From: Favolaschia claudopus
Lineage: Eukaryota > Basidiomycota > Agaricomycetes > Agaricales > Mycenaceae
DNA: 64,000 nt
Assembly: GCA_037176885.1 (NCBI GenBank)
Contig: JAWWNJ010000048.1
Location: 682,001 to 746,000, forward strand
Reading direction: 5' to 3'
The notes under the pieces were generated by a model. It had not been told where the DNA came from, made no database searches, and worked only from the letters and a program-made list of their open reading frames with translations. The first letter of the stretch is position 1. Each line of letters opens with the position of its first letter. Shown here piece by piece: positions 21,734 through 31,927 of this stretch. The position numbers and the translations under genes are program-made.

Positions 21734-23067
21734 TGTTTGGCTTTAGCAGGTTCAGGTGGTTCAGATTTCCCAGTGTCTCGATTAAATTTACGTCCGCGGG
21801 GCACTGTAGGAAAAGTACTAGTGCGTCCTGTATACGGATCTGTAATTGTAACCTCGACTTCGCCGGACTTTTTGCTTGCGAAAACTGTCTCCGCCAAAAT
21901 CTCAAAAGGCCTCCCTAGAAGTACCTCATAGGGAACGCTTGGTAGTATGTGCACCTGGAGGTACATCACAATCCCATTGAAATTGAACGGCACATTTTTC
22001 GCCAACCCCATGGTTGTCTGAGTTTGGTTGTTGGCGGCCACCATATCACAAACGATTTTAGGATCCCATTTCAGACCAAGCTCTTCTGCAAGAGTGGCAT
22101 TCATGGACACAATTTGTGATCCACTATCTGTAATGGCTTCCACATATTTTCCGTTTATGGTTGGGCGAACACACCGGAGTCCTCCAGAATTCACCGCGGA
22201 AGGCACTGAAGGAACCTTCACCTTCCTAGGTTCTTTTCCAGCTGGTAACGACTCAAAGTACTGCAATACTGGGTCACCACAGATCACACTTCCTTGCGGA
22301 AGGTCCCCGTCCCCGGAGGTAACCAACTCTGGGTAGGTGTCAAAGTATAATACCGAGACAGTCGCTCCTGACTCGTCAACCGTCACACAAGACGTTTCTT
22401 CTTCCCGCACATTATCTTCTAGTCCTTCATCTTCGTCCGCGGAGCTCTCTTCAGATTCCTCAGAGACTCGTTGAACCATAAAATTCTGGACCCTAGCTGG
22501 AATAATCTCGCCTGAAGTTGTTTTCAAGAACCGACTCCTATTTTTCCTCTTGCTACCACCTTCTAGTGTACGACGAAGGTTGTCATTACTATCCAAGAGA
22601 GCCCCCAACTTCACCGGAATTACAGTATCACGAATGCTCTTGACAATTTCTGCCGTAGCTGCATCTTTACGCTGCGTGTCCCGCGGCGCTCGAGGCTTTC
22701 GCTCAACTGGTCCTGGCTTAACAGGTTGCTCATCATTGGGTTTCCTGGGTAGTGCAGGTCGAGGCGCGGGGTCAGATAGAGGCTTAACATCTTTGAAGGG
22801 AAGTTCCTTCTCTGTCGCCTTTTTCTTATCCGCTGGCTCGTCCTCGGAGTCGCTGACCTCCTCCACAGTAACTCTAGGTCTCCGCGGGGGATTCCTTCTC
22901 TCCATTACAACTTCAACTCGATTCTCTATCTCAGGCTTCTTGGATTTCTTTCCACTCGAACGCTCGTCTGACTGTTTTTTTGTATTTTTATCATTTTCTT
23001 CACGGTCATTCGTCTTTGGTTCCTCAGGAGCCTTCCGTGATCGGGTCTCCCTCACCGGGTAAAATCC
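21703..23067 (-). CDS. pr: Family B protease region (Gag-PR-Pol middle frame)
   Basis: Open frame in the -1 phase relative to gag, entered at GGATTTT (element sense; 23061-23067) just before the gag stop, and left by a second -1 shift into pol. The N-terminal half is a long Lys/Arg/Pro/Glu-rich disordered stretch. The C-terminal half holds the retropepsin motif TDSGSQIV and the later LLGRPFEIL box, both typical of aspartic proteases of LTR elements. There is no ATG at the start, which agrees with translation by frameshift only. Confidence 0.9.
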   Translation of the reverse strand, partial: GFYPVRETRSRKAPEEPKTNDREENDKNTKKQSDERSSGKKSKKPEIENRVEVVMERRNPPRRPRVTVEEVSDSEDEPADKKKATEKELPFKDVKPLSDPAPRPALPRKPNDEQPVKPGPVERKPRAPRDTQRKDAATAEIVKSIRDTVIPVKLGALLDSNDNLRRTLEGGSKRKNRSRFLKTTSGEIIPARVQNFMVQRVSEESEESSADEDEGLEDNVREEETSCVTVDESGATVSVLYFDTYPELVTSGDGDLPQGSVICGDPVLQYFESLPAGKEPRKVKVPSVPSAVNSGGLRCVRPTINGKYVEAITDSGSQIVSMNATLAEELGLKWDPKIVCDMVAANNQTQTTMGLAKNVPFNFNGIVMYLQVHILPSVPYEVLLGRPFEILAETVFASKKSGEVEVTITDPYTGRTSTFPTVPRGRKFNRDTGKSEPPEPAKAKQDFQRSSRNS

Positions 23068-24455
23068 CGTCCTCCTTGAAGAATTAGTTGCCTAAGTTCC
23101 CCAAGGTTGTTTTCGAGCCTAGCAATCTGTTCATCCTGCGCGGGCTTTCCCGTGTTCCCAGGAGACTCCCGCGGAGTTGAACTTTGCTCTGCGTCCGCCG
23201 CGGTAGAACCAGCCGACGTAAAGAAAACAGCAAAATGATCCTCATGCAGGAAGCTATTATTTCGGTGACTGTAATAGTCGCGCGCTTTGGTCATCGGACT
23301 TTTATTGCGTGGTTCAATAGGAATATTTTTCCCATCGAAGGTCTGAAGTTTTCCATCCTTGGAGAGGGAAAGAATTCCACCCGCTAGGTCCGTCGCACGC
23401 TCCTTGCAGTTGCCAATATAATGATATAACTCCCAACAGTAATAACACTCATCCCTTCTAGGACGCTTGTCACCAGTGTTATGACTTCTATAATCAGATC
23501 TGTCGCCAGACCTCCCCGGATTGTTGGACGTGCCTTTTTCCAAAGCCTCATGCATTTTGGACATAATCTGTTTCTGGTCCGCGGTGAACTTATCCAGATG
23601 TCCAGCAAGTGCTTGTTCGACATTATCCTTCACATCCTTGGAGATGCGCTCTTGACTCGCCTGAGTCTCTTTCTCCAGTCTATCAAGACGAGCTTTCAAC
23701 TTCTCGCCTTCATCCTCTTCTGCGCCATACAACACTGTCGCTTTCCGTCTTCCGTCGGATGTATCTCCAAAGAATATTGAGTCGTTGTTCTTCATGAGAG
23801 TCGTCAAAATATCCTCAAAGTCCGTCCACTCGTACAAATCATCCTGGTGCGTTTGTGGTGCCTTAAACACCTTGCCTGGATTTGCAGTTTCAAACTCCTT
23901 TTTGGCACGCTGGTAGGAACCCAACTCCGTCGGAGATTTGGTTATGATTATCGAACGGAGATCATCTCTGAACGTAGGGTGAATACCCTCAAGAAAATCT
24001 CTCGCCAACTCTCTCTGAGATAACCATTCCCTATCTTGGTTCATGGTTCCTGCGCGTCCGCGGAACTCGCGAATAAAAGTCGACAACTTATTTTCTTCGC
24101 CAAGTCTCACCGGACGATTCCTCCAGCCTTTAAGCCAGGAGGCCCATCCCGCGCGGGAGCCTTTCTCAACTGCTCGTACTTCTGGATACGAATTGATCAC
24201 ATCCGTCTTCCAATCTTCATAAGTTCCAGTTTTATAGGACGACAACGCAGTCCACTCTTTCTGGATCTTACTGTTCGCATAGTGTTGCGCTAGCCACTTT
24301 TTGGCTGTATCACTAATGTTCCCCTGCTTTTCAAACAGATCCTCAATCCCCGACAAGTACTTGGGCAAGTCCCCGGAGTCATCTTCAAACTTCAGGTTAT
24401 GTCTCCCAAACAAGTCAGGAATCTTGGTCTTATCTAGTTCGACGTGCTGGGCCAT
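23052..24455 (-). CDS. gag: Family B Gag with CCHC knuckle
   Basis: The start is taken at the first in-frame ATG (24455), which aligns with the starts chosen for A and C. The same frame is open for a further 111 codons upstream, to at least 24788, without an ATG. The body contains a capsid-like helical region, then a knuckle C-x2-C-x4-H-x4-C near 23410-23450, and a short C terminus that ends at the -1 slippery site. Forms virus-like particles and binds genomic RNA in this class of elements. Confidence 0.9.
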   Translation of the reverse strand: MAQHVELDKTKIPDLFGRHNLKFEDDSGDLPKYLSGIEDLFEKQGNISDTAKKWLAQHYANSKIQKEWTALSSYKTGTYEDWKTDVINSYPEVRAVEKGSRAGWASWLKGWRNRPVRLGEENKLSTFIREFRGRAGTMNQDREWLSQRELARDFLEGIHPTFRDDLRSIIITKSPTELGSYQRAKKEFETANPGKVFKAPQTHQDDLYEWTDFEDILTTLMKNNDSIFFGDTSDGRRKATVLYGAEEDEGEKLKARLDRLEKETQASQERISKDVKDNVEQALAGHLDKFTADQKQIMSKMHEALEKGTSNNPGRSGDRSDYRSHNTGDKRPRRDECYYCWELYHYIGNCKERATDLAGGILSLSKDGKLQTFDGKNIPIEPRNKSPMTKARDYYSHRNNSFLHEDHFAVFFTSAGSTAADAEQSSTPRESPGNTGKPAQDEQIARLENNLGELRQLILQGGRDFTR

Positions 24456-24971
24456 AGTGTTTTGTTGTAGGGGGTTTTGATTGGCTACTGAGTTCGAAAT
24501 AGCCTCAAGGTTCTGATCCAAATGATCAGATTGCTCGCCGTCCGAAGGGATAGCCTGTCCTTGGAAAGGAAACGCTTCTGTCAAGTCTAATTCCTCCGCG
24601 GAACTCGCTCTTCTTCTTCTGCGAACAGGAGATGAACTATACGACCGTCCGGTACTGGAGTTTTTGGTCGTACGGGGTTTTCTGCCAGACGCCGAGGATC
24701 CCCAATTTACTGTCTCTGGTATAAGACTGCTCCTTGAAGTCGACGCTTGAGCGGGTTCTTGTAATGCAACCCTGGCTTGCTCTAGCAAACTCCTTGAACC
24801 TGCTCCGGTATTTAATGGAGACGGGCTACGCTGGTGTTTGCTCTTCCCCGAACTCTTTCGTTTTCGAGGGGCGGAAATGTTGACTGGTTCAACTTTTCCC
24901 GGAAAGTCCTTCTTCTAGACTCTCCCAACTATAGCAACTTGTTTTGCTTCAACAACCAAGAGACAAATGGA

Positions 24972-24990
24972 CCCCTCGCGGTGGGCTCCA
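24972..24990 (-). promoter_or_regulatory. Family B primer binding site
   Basis: Element sense TGGAGCCCACCGCGAGGGG starts two bases after the 5' LTR. It matches 19 bases at the same place in A (49236-49254) and C (33963-33981). It is complementary to a tRNA 3' end with CCA and a U at position 73; the tRNA was not identified. Confidence 0.85.
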
Positions 24991-24992
24991 GA

Positions 24993-26829
24993 TGAAACGC
25001 TGCACTTGAATATATCGATATGAGATGCAAAGTGCGCAATGGACTAATCCACTACAAAACACACAAACAACTCAACCAACACACACAACACTCCAACACT
25101 TATATATGTCTCAACAAGATACACCAAGTGCTTCCTATTGAGTTCGTGGGGTCCAATCCGAAATCCAGATGTAGTTCAACTTCGTCTACTGGTCTGAACT
25201 GATGCAAAACAAGTTCTTTACTGACTATAGTTTAGAGGAAATCCGTCCGCGGACTTTCCAATGAACAAGGTATATCGGTTTTTAGGATACAAGACTGGGA
25301 GGAACTCCGACAGTCAGGGCGAATTGAATATATTAGACACCAGCCAATTGCTAGAAATGCCTCGTACACACACTTCTTACAGTGCCACTGCGACTGTAGA
25401 CCTGAACTTCCAAGCTCTCAGGTTCGTTTGACACTCCTTTATATAGCACAAGCTCCAAGGCACTAATCGTATCCCGTCAGGTTACGTGCAGGCAAGTCTG
25501 AACACGATGCGTCCGCGGATAGATCGTCTACTCTCTTCAACTTGGGGAGATACTAGTTCACTCTTAAGCACACTTTCACTTCAACTGATTCTGAGTAGTC
25601 CGCGGGTTAAGTGGACCAGTCAAACACAACACTGGTAAATGGGGGCGAGCAATGCTCAAACGGGCCAAGTCCTTGGAAGGTTACTGGGTTGGCTATGCCA
25701 CGACAAAACTCCACAGTCCAAAGTTTCCGCGGGTGAACGCTTCTAGAAACTTAAGTCTTAATTCACACTTGTCTGAACTTCAACAAATCGTTCCTAATGA
25801 AGACAAAAACTAGCAAGCAGATAACTCCAATTTAAATGCCTCTACGTCCCTGCCTGAGTACACCAACGCCGTCAATGACCTGCGCGCGATGAACTAGACA
25901 AACGACGAGAAATACATGGTCTTTTATACTAATGCCAAGAAAATACATGATGTAAACAAATCTGAGTCAAGATATAGAAACAATTGAGTTGGGATTGGGT
26001 ATACGTAGGTCTAGCAGCCGTCTGCCGCTCTGAATCGTCACGATCCGTCCATGAAAGGTCATCTATTCTGACCATCTCACGGTTGAATCACTATCTTGGT
26101 CATCCGCGGATGTGTATCACTGTTCCGCTCCGACGTGTTTCCCCGGCATCCATGTAGATCCTCTAAATCATATGGTTGCTCCACTCCGTCTAGACCGTTC
26201 TAGATCTCTAGTTCTGTTTCCAGACCATCAGATCACCGTCTAAGACATTCCTATGCTTCAGTGTCAAACTATCTCATCAGCGGCATACAGGAAAGTGCTT
26301 CCGTGATGTACATGCCGAGTCCGCGGAGTATTCTCCGTGACATGATGGATGTCCGCAATCACTGTTCCAGATCTGAGGCATCACCCTGCCGTTGATCCAA
26401 CGTCCGGCACCCTTATGTTCAAGGTACATTGGTGCGGCAACTTGTCTGTAAGTCTTCGGCAGGTCCGCGGCGTCTATGTATCTTATAGACCTTTCGTTTG
26501 GATACTCCGCGGGCCTTCCTCCGACGTTCCGTCTTGCTTTACTACAAGTCCAGACTGCACTTCAACTCAGTCTTCATCTGTTACTCTTGCAACACCCAAA
26601 ACCTTGGGTTACTCCGTGTGCCGCGGGCCTCTATGATTATCTCCAGTAACGTTACGACCAGCAGCTCGGAGCTCACTCTGATCCTCCTTCAAGTCACCAT
26701 GAACAGGAGTACTGACTTCCTATTGATAGTCGAGTAAAGCCCTTAGTGCCATGCAGCTAATATGGGTATTTGTGCCACAAGTCACTACAAAAGCTAGATA
26801 AATACGCGCAAAATTGACCACGCGTATCA
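24993..26829 (-). repeat. Family B 5' LTR (1,837 bp)
   Basis: Same sequence as 8825-10661 by eye, and directly followed by the PBS, so it is the 5' LTR. A TATATAAA box at 25438-25445 (minus strand) is a candidate for the genomic RNA promoter. Confidence 0.95.
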
Positions 26830-27682
26830 CCGGCGGCCTTGGCGCGAGCCTTGGGCTTGCCGTCGTCGCCCTTCGACGACAACTGCCTCGCTGACGAGGA
26901 AGAGGCCTAGCGGGTGTCAGTTACGACCTTCAATAAAGGGACTGGACTCACCGCGGTGGCCTTGGCCGGCCGAAAATCCTCAGGCGTTAGCCGAGGCGGG
27001 AGGTCGGGAACTTGGAAACTCGAGATACTGGCCGTCGGCTCCTTAGGGACTGTGAACTAGAAAAAGTCGGGAAAATTAGCCTGAAAGGTTGATAGAATAC
27101 GGAAGAGGGCTTACGCTGAGGTCCTCCATGGCCTTCTTGCCGATGGCCAGCTTCCAAAGCTCCGGGCGATGCTGCTGCGGATCGATTCTCTTCAGTTGTC
27201 GCCCGAGGTAATAGCTGAGCGCGATGGCCATCGGGGGGACTTTCTCTTCGCTGCCTTTGGCAAAGTTGAGTCCCGCCCGGTGAATGCCCTAGCCGATTAA
27301 ATCAGTGAAGGAACAATACAGAAAGAATGAAGTAGAAACTTACCAGTTCCTCCTGGAGGTCTTCAATGATCTCGGTGACCTCAGCGGTGGGCGTCTCGTC
27401 CAAGGCCCCGGGGGTGATGAGCTTCTTGGCCTTTTCGAACTTGTCCGAGCGGCCGCGCCAGCTAGACCAAAAATCGATGTGGTCGTTAAGGTTGATTCGA
27501 GGAGTCGACTTGGCGGGGGACTGGGAAGACGGAGCCGCCGACGGTGCAGCAGCCGGAGTCTGTTTTGGCGCAGGTGTTGAAACAGGAGAAGTTGCCCGGG
27601 TGGGAACTCTAGAAGGACGGCGGACGGAGCGAGAAGCTGAAGCCGGCGGGCGTTGGCGGGGTCTTTCTTTATCGGAAGCCAT
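26830..27682 (-). CDS. A1: class I antisense gene, exons 1-4 (5' part)
   Basis: Continuation of the gene split by family B. Exons 27344-27682, 27115-27288, 26952-27056 and 26830-26906; donors GTAAGT, GTAAGC and GTGAGT, acceptors CTAG. The start chosen is the ATG at 27682; the frame is open further upstream, but that part is compositionally different. Exon 1 is Pro/Ala/Ser-rich and then helical. B inserted within exon 4, so this copy should now make only a truncated product unless B is spliced out. Confidence 0.78.
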
Positions 27683-28339
27683 TTCGCGGATGAGACGTCG
27701 CGAGATGAGCGGGCAGGAAGAAGTGGTCCCCAGTGCAAGGCACTCAAGATCGTCGCCGGGTGGAAAGAAGGAAAGAAAGGGCCAGAGGGAGCGAGTCAAG
27801 GGGGTGCCCAAGTTGGGGAATCGGTGGGGAACCTACCAAAATCCTCTCGACTCTTTATACCTCTCGAGGTCGGAGTTTGAATGTTTGATGGGATTCTCTG
27901 GAAAATTTTCATGAGAAACATTTGAATGGAGAAGCGGGGGGTCGCTGCGGCTTCTTTGATCCAAAACATTCCAGATTGCGACCACATACAACGGCCTTAG
28001 AGAGCGCAGGGTTAGAGTTCGACCCTAGTGCTTCTCAAATTGATGTACTTCCGAAAATGGCAATGGTGACGCCTCATAATGAAAATGACGGCATCGCCGG
28101 CCGCGGCGAGAACTTAAGGCGAGAAGCTGTCAACGGAAGGAGAGTGGGAATCTAAAATTAGGTCGCCACGAGTCTTTCGTTAAGGTTTTTTCTCTCATGA
28201 AATACCAAAGGGGACGAGCGGGAACCGGGCCTCACTGGCGGCCCGTTCGTTATCTAAGATTATTCCAAGGCGAAGTTTTGTCTTGAAGTCCCCTTCCCCG
28301 GGAAGATGGATAAGATCCCTAGCGGGCGATCACAAGTCG
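27683..28339. other. Upstream region of A1
   Basis: About 660 bp from the A1 start to the PPT hairpin. Presumed A1 promoter and 5' UTR. Several AGCGGG sites (near 27708, 27933, 28218 and 28321). No gene recognised. Confidence 0.5.
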
Positions 28340-28375
28340 TCAACTCGGGAGAGTTGAAATCTAGAAAGGGGGAGA
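28340..28375 (+). promoter_or_regulatory. Family A polypurine tract and tetraloop hairpin
   Basis: Stem TCAACTC / GAGTTGA closes GGGA (28340-28357), followed by aatct and the purine tract AGAAAGGGGGAGA, which abuts the 3' LTR at 28376. Same arrangement as B and C. Confidence 0.85.
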
Positions 28376-28891
28376 TGATAGGGCCGCCCAGCGGCTAGGC
28401 ATGAAATGCCCGGAATTTATCGATTTTCGAGACCTATCAGCGGGAGAAGTGAGGTTAGGATACTAGAAGATATGCCCGTCCTCGCGGGCAGTATCTTATT
28501 GCTGTGGATAGCCGACAAGCTGGCGGGACACCAACGGGTAGCAGCGGCTTAGCGACGTTTCCATAAACATGGGTGCGAGACTCTGCCGCTGACTATTTCT
28601 AAACTGCCGGGCCAAGGGACTTAGTGGGAAACTACTATCTCGAGGTGCTGGAGGCGACTAAGAGGAACTACCAACCTCCCTGAGGTTAGGCGCTCACCCG
28701 CCGACCAACATGAAGAAGATCTAGCGGGGGACCATACTGAGTTCAACTCCGAACTCAGGACGGCCACCACTCTACCGACGAGCAGGATCACCGGCAGGCT
28801 CTAAACGAGCACGCCGGCTGATTACGGACAGCCGGGACTTAACCGACTGCCAGCGGGAGCACCTCGGAGCCAGCGGCTATCCAGCCAACGG

Positions 28892-30207
28892 TGATAGACC
28901 TGGTATTGGGCCAGGGCTGAATTTATTCATTTTCAGTTCAAGTGCTATTGTATTAAAAGCGTAATACATTAAATACCAAGGGAATACGCTCGTATGAGGA
29001 CTGGCGTTTGCCTGAGCGGCCAGTTAAAGGATTATACACTAGTGGGAGGTCTGGCACTGTCTACGACTGCGCTGGTATAGCGTGGAAGTTATAATACTCC
29101 AGAACAGACCTATCACGATAGGTCTCTAACCATCCGGAATAGGATTGGGAGTCACCCTGTGTTCCGACCAAAGGCACAATGAGTGGGATATAACTTGGGA
29201 CTTATAATAACCTGCCGAAAGGCCAGAAGGAGTGTTTCCTGGAGGCAAGAGGCTTTCACGAATAATTCTATAAACCAATTGTGAGGGATTTGCGGAAGTA
29301 GAATATTCCTACAAAGGAACTACACGTCATGCCGAGTTGGCTGCCGCCGTATTACGATCAAGGAGCACGGTCCGAGGAGGGACACCCATTAATGCCAATT
29401 TGGGCAATATTGATTGGGCCGCAGCGGGCCACTGTCATAACATAATGATCGGAATAAGGACTTGGATTGAATGAACCTTTGATCCATTTCCTGTTCTGGC
29501 CACCAAGGATAGGGCGAGGGCATAGCGGGCCCTAGTTTCTCTCACATTATACCCGTTTGTCAATGGTTCGGTCTCTTATTATTTATTAGTGAAAGGTATA
29601 AAAGGCATCGTTTCTGTACTGGTACTCTAGTGGATTCCCTCCTCTAGCTGTGAGTGTCAAGCCAGTGTCGGCTTCGTGAACAACTAGACGTTGGACTCCA
29701 TTCGAGATAAATTCCAGAAGCTTATTTGTTTCTTTGGTTTGTTTCGTCAATATATATTGTCTGTTGGATCATCTCTTGAATTGTACGCGTGGAATATTGG
29801 AAATTTTGGGAACTTACGCGTGGAATTATAAGAACTTTTGACCTACGGGACGCGTGAAACAGTTATTGGACATCTTACGCGTGGAATATATTGGCTTAAC
29901 AAGCAACTTAAACACCTAAACCTCTTGAGAAGAGTTACATCTCAAACCCTTGTTGAAACCCACACTTCCTGTGTCAACATAGGACTCGTATAGACGTTCT
30001 CTGTACAAAGTCAGCAATCGCGAAAGCTTAAGTTAGTATATTTTGAGTGTTAGAATAGTTGGATTGCCACAGTCTATACTGGACTGGAACCCCGAACCTC
30101 GCACGTCGATCTCATAGTGGTTAGGATTATATTTAAGATTTGATTAGGGATTTAATTCCTTTCATTTCTTGGGTGTTTTCCATAGTTGCCCTATAGTCAG
30201 CGTTTCA
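28892..30207 (+). mobile_element. Family D solo LTR (1,316 bp) inside the A LTR
   Basis: TGATAGACC...GTTTCA, flanked by acgg at 28888-28891 and 30208-30211, and absent from the other A LTR, where the site is intact near 47937. The ends resemble those of the A and C LTRs, so D belongs to the same superfamily. A TATAAAA box lies at 29597-29603. Four copies of ACGCGTG, three of them ACGCGTGGA, occur within about 110 bp (29785-29890). Confidence 0.9.
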
Positions 30208-30879
30208 ACGGCTCTGTCAGAATGATGAGAAGGACATGGCGAGTTGCCGGGGGCATTTCCCGCTGATTGCGGACAACCCGAACGGCGAGTGGCGAGCTGC
30301 TAACGCGACTCGGCTCTCCCTATTTTCCCTGGAACTTAGACTGTTCTGAAGATAGAAGACGAGACGAACTTGACCGCTATCGAGCCGTTGACTAACTACT
30401 CAGCGGGAAGCCTTTTCGACTTCAACTCGACCAGCGGCAGGACCATATTATGAAGGAGGAATTTCGTGTCCCCTCCCGGGGACATGGCAACCAGCACGCC
30501 ATTGCACTGCAATAAGGCGCAATACCCACCCGCCCGCATGGACTTTCTCCGGGAGGCAGTCTTTTCACTCACGACTCGCAATCCTGAATATACCATTGGT
30601 TCCCAGCGGGCGCGGCATCAAACTTGGACACTCTCTCATCATGATTTTATTTGGTTGTTTCTGCTCCCGCTGCATGTATTTAATCTCCCGGTGTACTTTT
30701 TGTTACTCAGTCAATTACCTACCCGAAGACAAGGGCAGTTTGTAGCGGACTCTAGAATTTGAATTGAACTTTGAAAGAGACTAGACTTGATATCTGAGAG
30801 AGACTCGAGTGATACGGAAAGACTTGTGGCATACCGAGCCGCCAGAACTTTGAGAGCCCCGCCAGCCTTTGAGCCCGAG

Positions 30880-31140
30880 CCCTCCTGAAATACGAAGCCC
30901 CGTTTCTTGCTGTTCCGCGGTATAACCAAGACCCCCGTTCGAGCTTGATTCCGCGCCGTCGACGCCCCGTGTGCCAGCCGTTCCGCGGTATAACCAAGAC
31001 CCCCGTTCGAGCTCGCCGCCGCGTAGTGGTGTAACTGCCCGGGTCACTGTTAGTGTCCGCGCCATCGACATAAGAGCCCCGCTTCTCGCCAGAGCCGCGC
31101 CGGTCGTATAAGAACCCCGTCCCGCTGAGCCGCGCCTTCT
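30880..31140 (+). repeat. Degenerate tandem repeat in the A LTR
   Basis: Two near-identical units beginning cgttccgcggtataacca about 66 bp apart (30910 and 30976) are flanked by weaker relatives that share 'aagaNCCCCG'. It is also present in the 5' LTR at about 48606-48866. Possibly an enhancer or binding-site array. Confidence 0.6.
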
Positions 31141-31511
31141 GCCCGCCGGTTGTCATCCAGAAAGCTTCTTGCCGGTTGACGATCCACTACCGGGCGACAC
31201 TTTTCTATTGGCACGGAGACCCTCCCCGCTAGACTCAGAATTTCTCATTTCGAAGTCTCAGAAAGAGTGACTCTTCGCTTCTCCCGCTGCGAATCGTTTT
31301 GCCCGCTACGTTCTCGCTAGACAATCTAGTAGTTCGTCCCGCTCAAACGTAGCGACCTTGATTGATTGAAGCTTGCACAAGTATTCTGAGGGACGATACG
31401 TGCTCCCGCCACCCCGAACACACACACACACACACGTCGTATTGGATTAGATTTTGTGATTTTATATTTCGGTATATTTCACGCCTACACCTACACGCAC
31501 CGTTTCAGCGT

Positions 31512-31927
31512 TTAATATTTGCCCTAACCTCTGGCGAAACTCCTACTAAGTCCCGCACATCCAAAGTTACTTCTGTACGAAGTATCTTATCCGCGACCTT
31601 CCTTCCTAGACCTTCTCTCTGGACAGGGGCCCTGACTTGATACTCCCGCGGCTCGATTTCCGCGGTCTGTTGTTCTAAATCAACCAGTTGATTTTCTGTT
31701 CGATTTCTAACCGGTGGAACCGATACATAAGGAAGTTCAACATAAGCTCTGTTCTCTACAGGTCTTTTGTCTTTGTCGCGCCTATCTTCAGACTCGACTT
31801 CCTCAGCCGCTTTGCTTCTCCAATCTTTGTCTTTATCAGCCCGACCCTTTTCTTTCCGGCTCTCAAGGGGCTTAGCACTGTCGGATTTTTGATGGCTCGC
31901 CCCTATCCCTGAGCTCTTCAAAAATTT
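31512..31927 (-). pseudogene. Family C protease region, N-terminal part, cut by the A insertion
   Basis: Entered from gag by a -1 shift at AAATTTT (plus strand 31921-31927), a perfect XXXYYYZ heptamer beside the gag stop. It encodes a Lys/Arg/Glu-rich linker and then stops at the A LTR. The catalytic part lies in the other C unit at 46073-46783. Confidence 0.8.

Larger units (their letters stand above)
8825..26829 (-). mobile_element. Family B Ty3/gypsy-like retrotransposon, complete, 18,005 bp
   Basis: Two 1,837-bp LTRs bracket a minus-strand gag-pr-pol and a plus-strand three-gene block. LTR ends are TG...CA and the flanking 4-bp TSD is ccgg (8821-8824, 26830-26833). Removing the element plus one ccgg restores exon 4 of A1 in frame, which proves the insertion. 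I saw no difference between the LTRs, and gag, protease, pol, B1 and B2 are all open, so this is a recent and possibly still active copy. About 57 CCGCGG sites occur across it, against four to five expected by chance. Confidence 0.95.
1..31507 (+). mobile_element. Family A Ty3/gypsy-like retrotransposon, left copy, 3' part (interrupted by B and D)
   Basis: Plus-strand element entering the window inside the integrase part of pol and ending with its 3' LTR at 31507. It is interrupted by family B at 8825-26829 (TSD ccgg at 8821-8824 and 26830-26833) and, within its 3' LTR, by solo LTR D. The LTR end is followed by gcgt at 31508-31511. The same gcgt precedes the 5' LTR of the right-hand A copy (47418-47421), as expected if both copies descend from one insertion into family C. 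Summing the parts around the repeat period gives about 20.4 kb for A without its inserts. Confidence 0.9.
28376..31507 (+). repeat. Family A 3' LTR (1,812 bp without insert D)
   Basis: TGATAG...TTTCA. Subtracting D and one TSD leaves 1,812 bp, exactly the length of the 5' LTR at 47422-49233. At least four substitutions separate the two LTRs (near 28563, 28750, 30288 and 31196). It holds about 14 AGCGGG/CCCGCT sites, a short CA repeat near 31417-31436 and a degenerate tandem repeat at 30880-31140. Confidence 0.95.

Noticed and set aside
30752..31156. Minus-strand open frame in the A LTR with repeated Gly/Arg motifs
   Set aside because: Explained by the degenerate tandem DNA repeat; the frame is a by-product.
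31417..31436. CA dinucleotide run in the A LTR
   Set aside because: An ordinary microsatellite, present in both LTRs; no further meaning seen.
1..31507. Two independent insertions of family A
   Set aside because: The outer flanks of the two copies carry the same gcgt at the same point of the C protease gene, and the internal sequences are almost identical.
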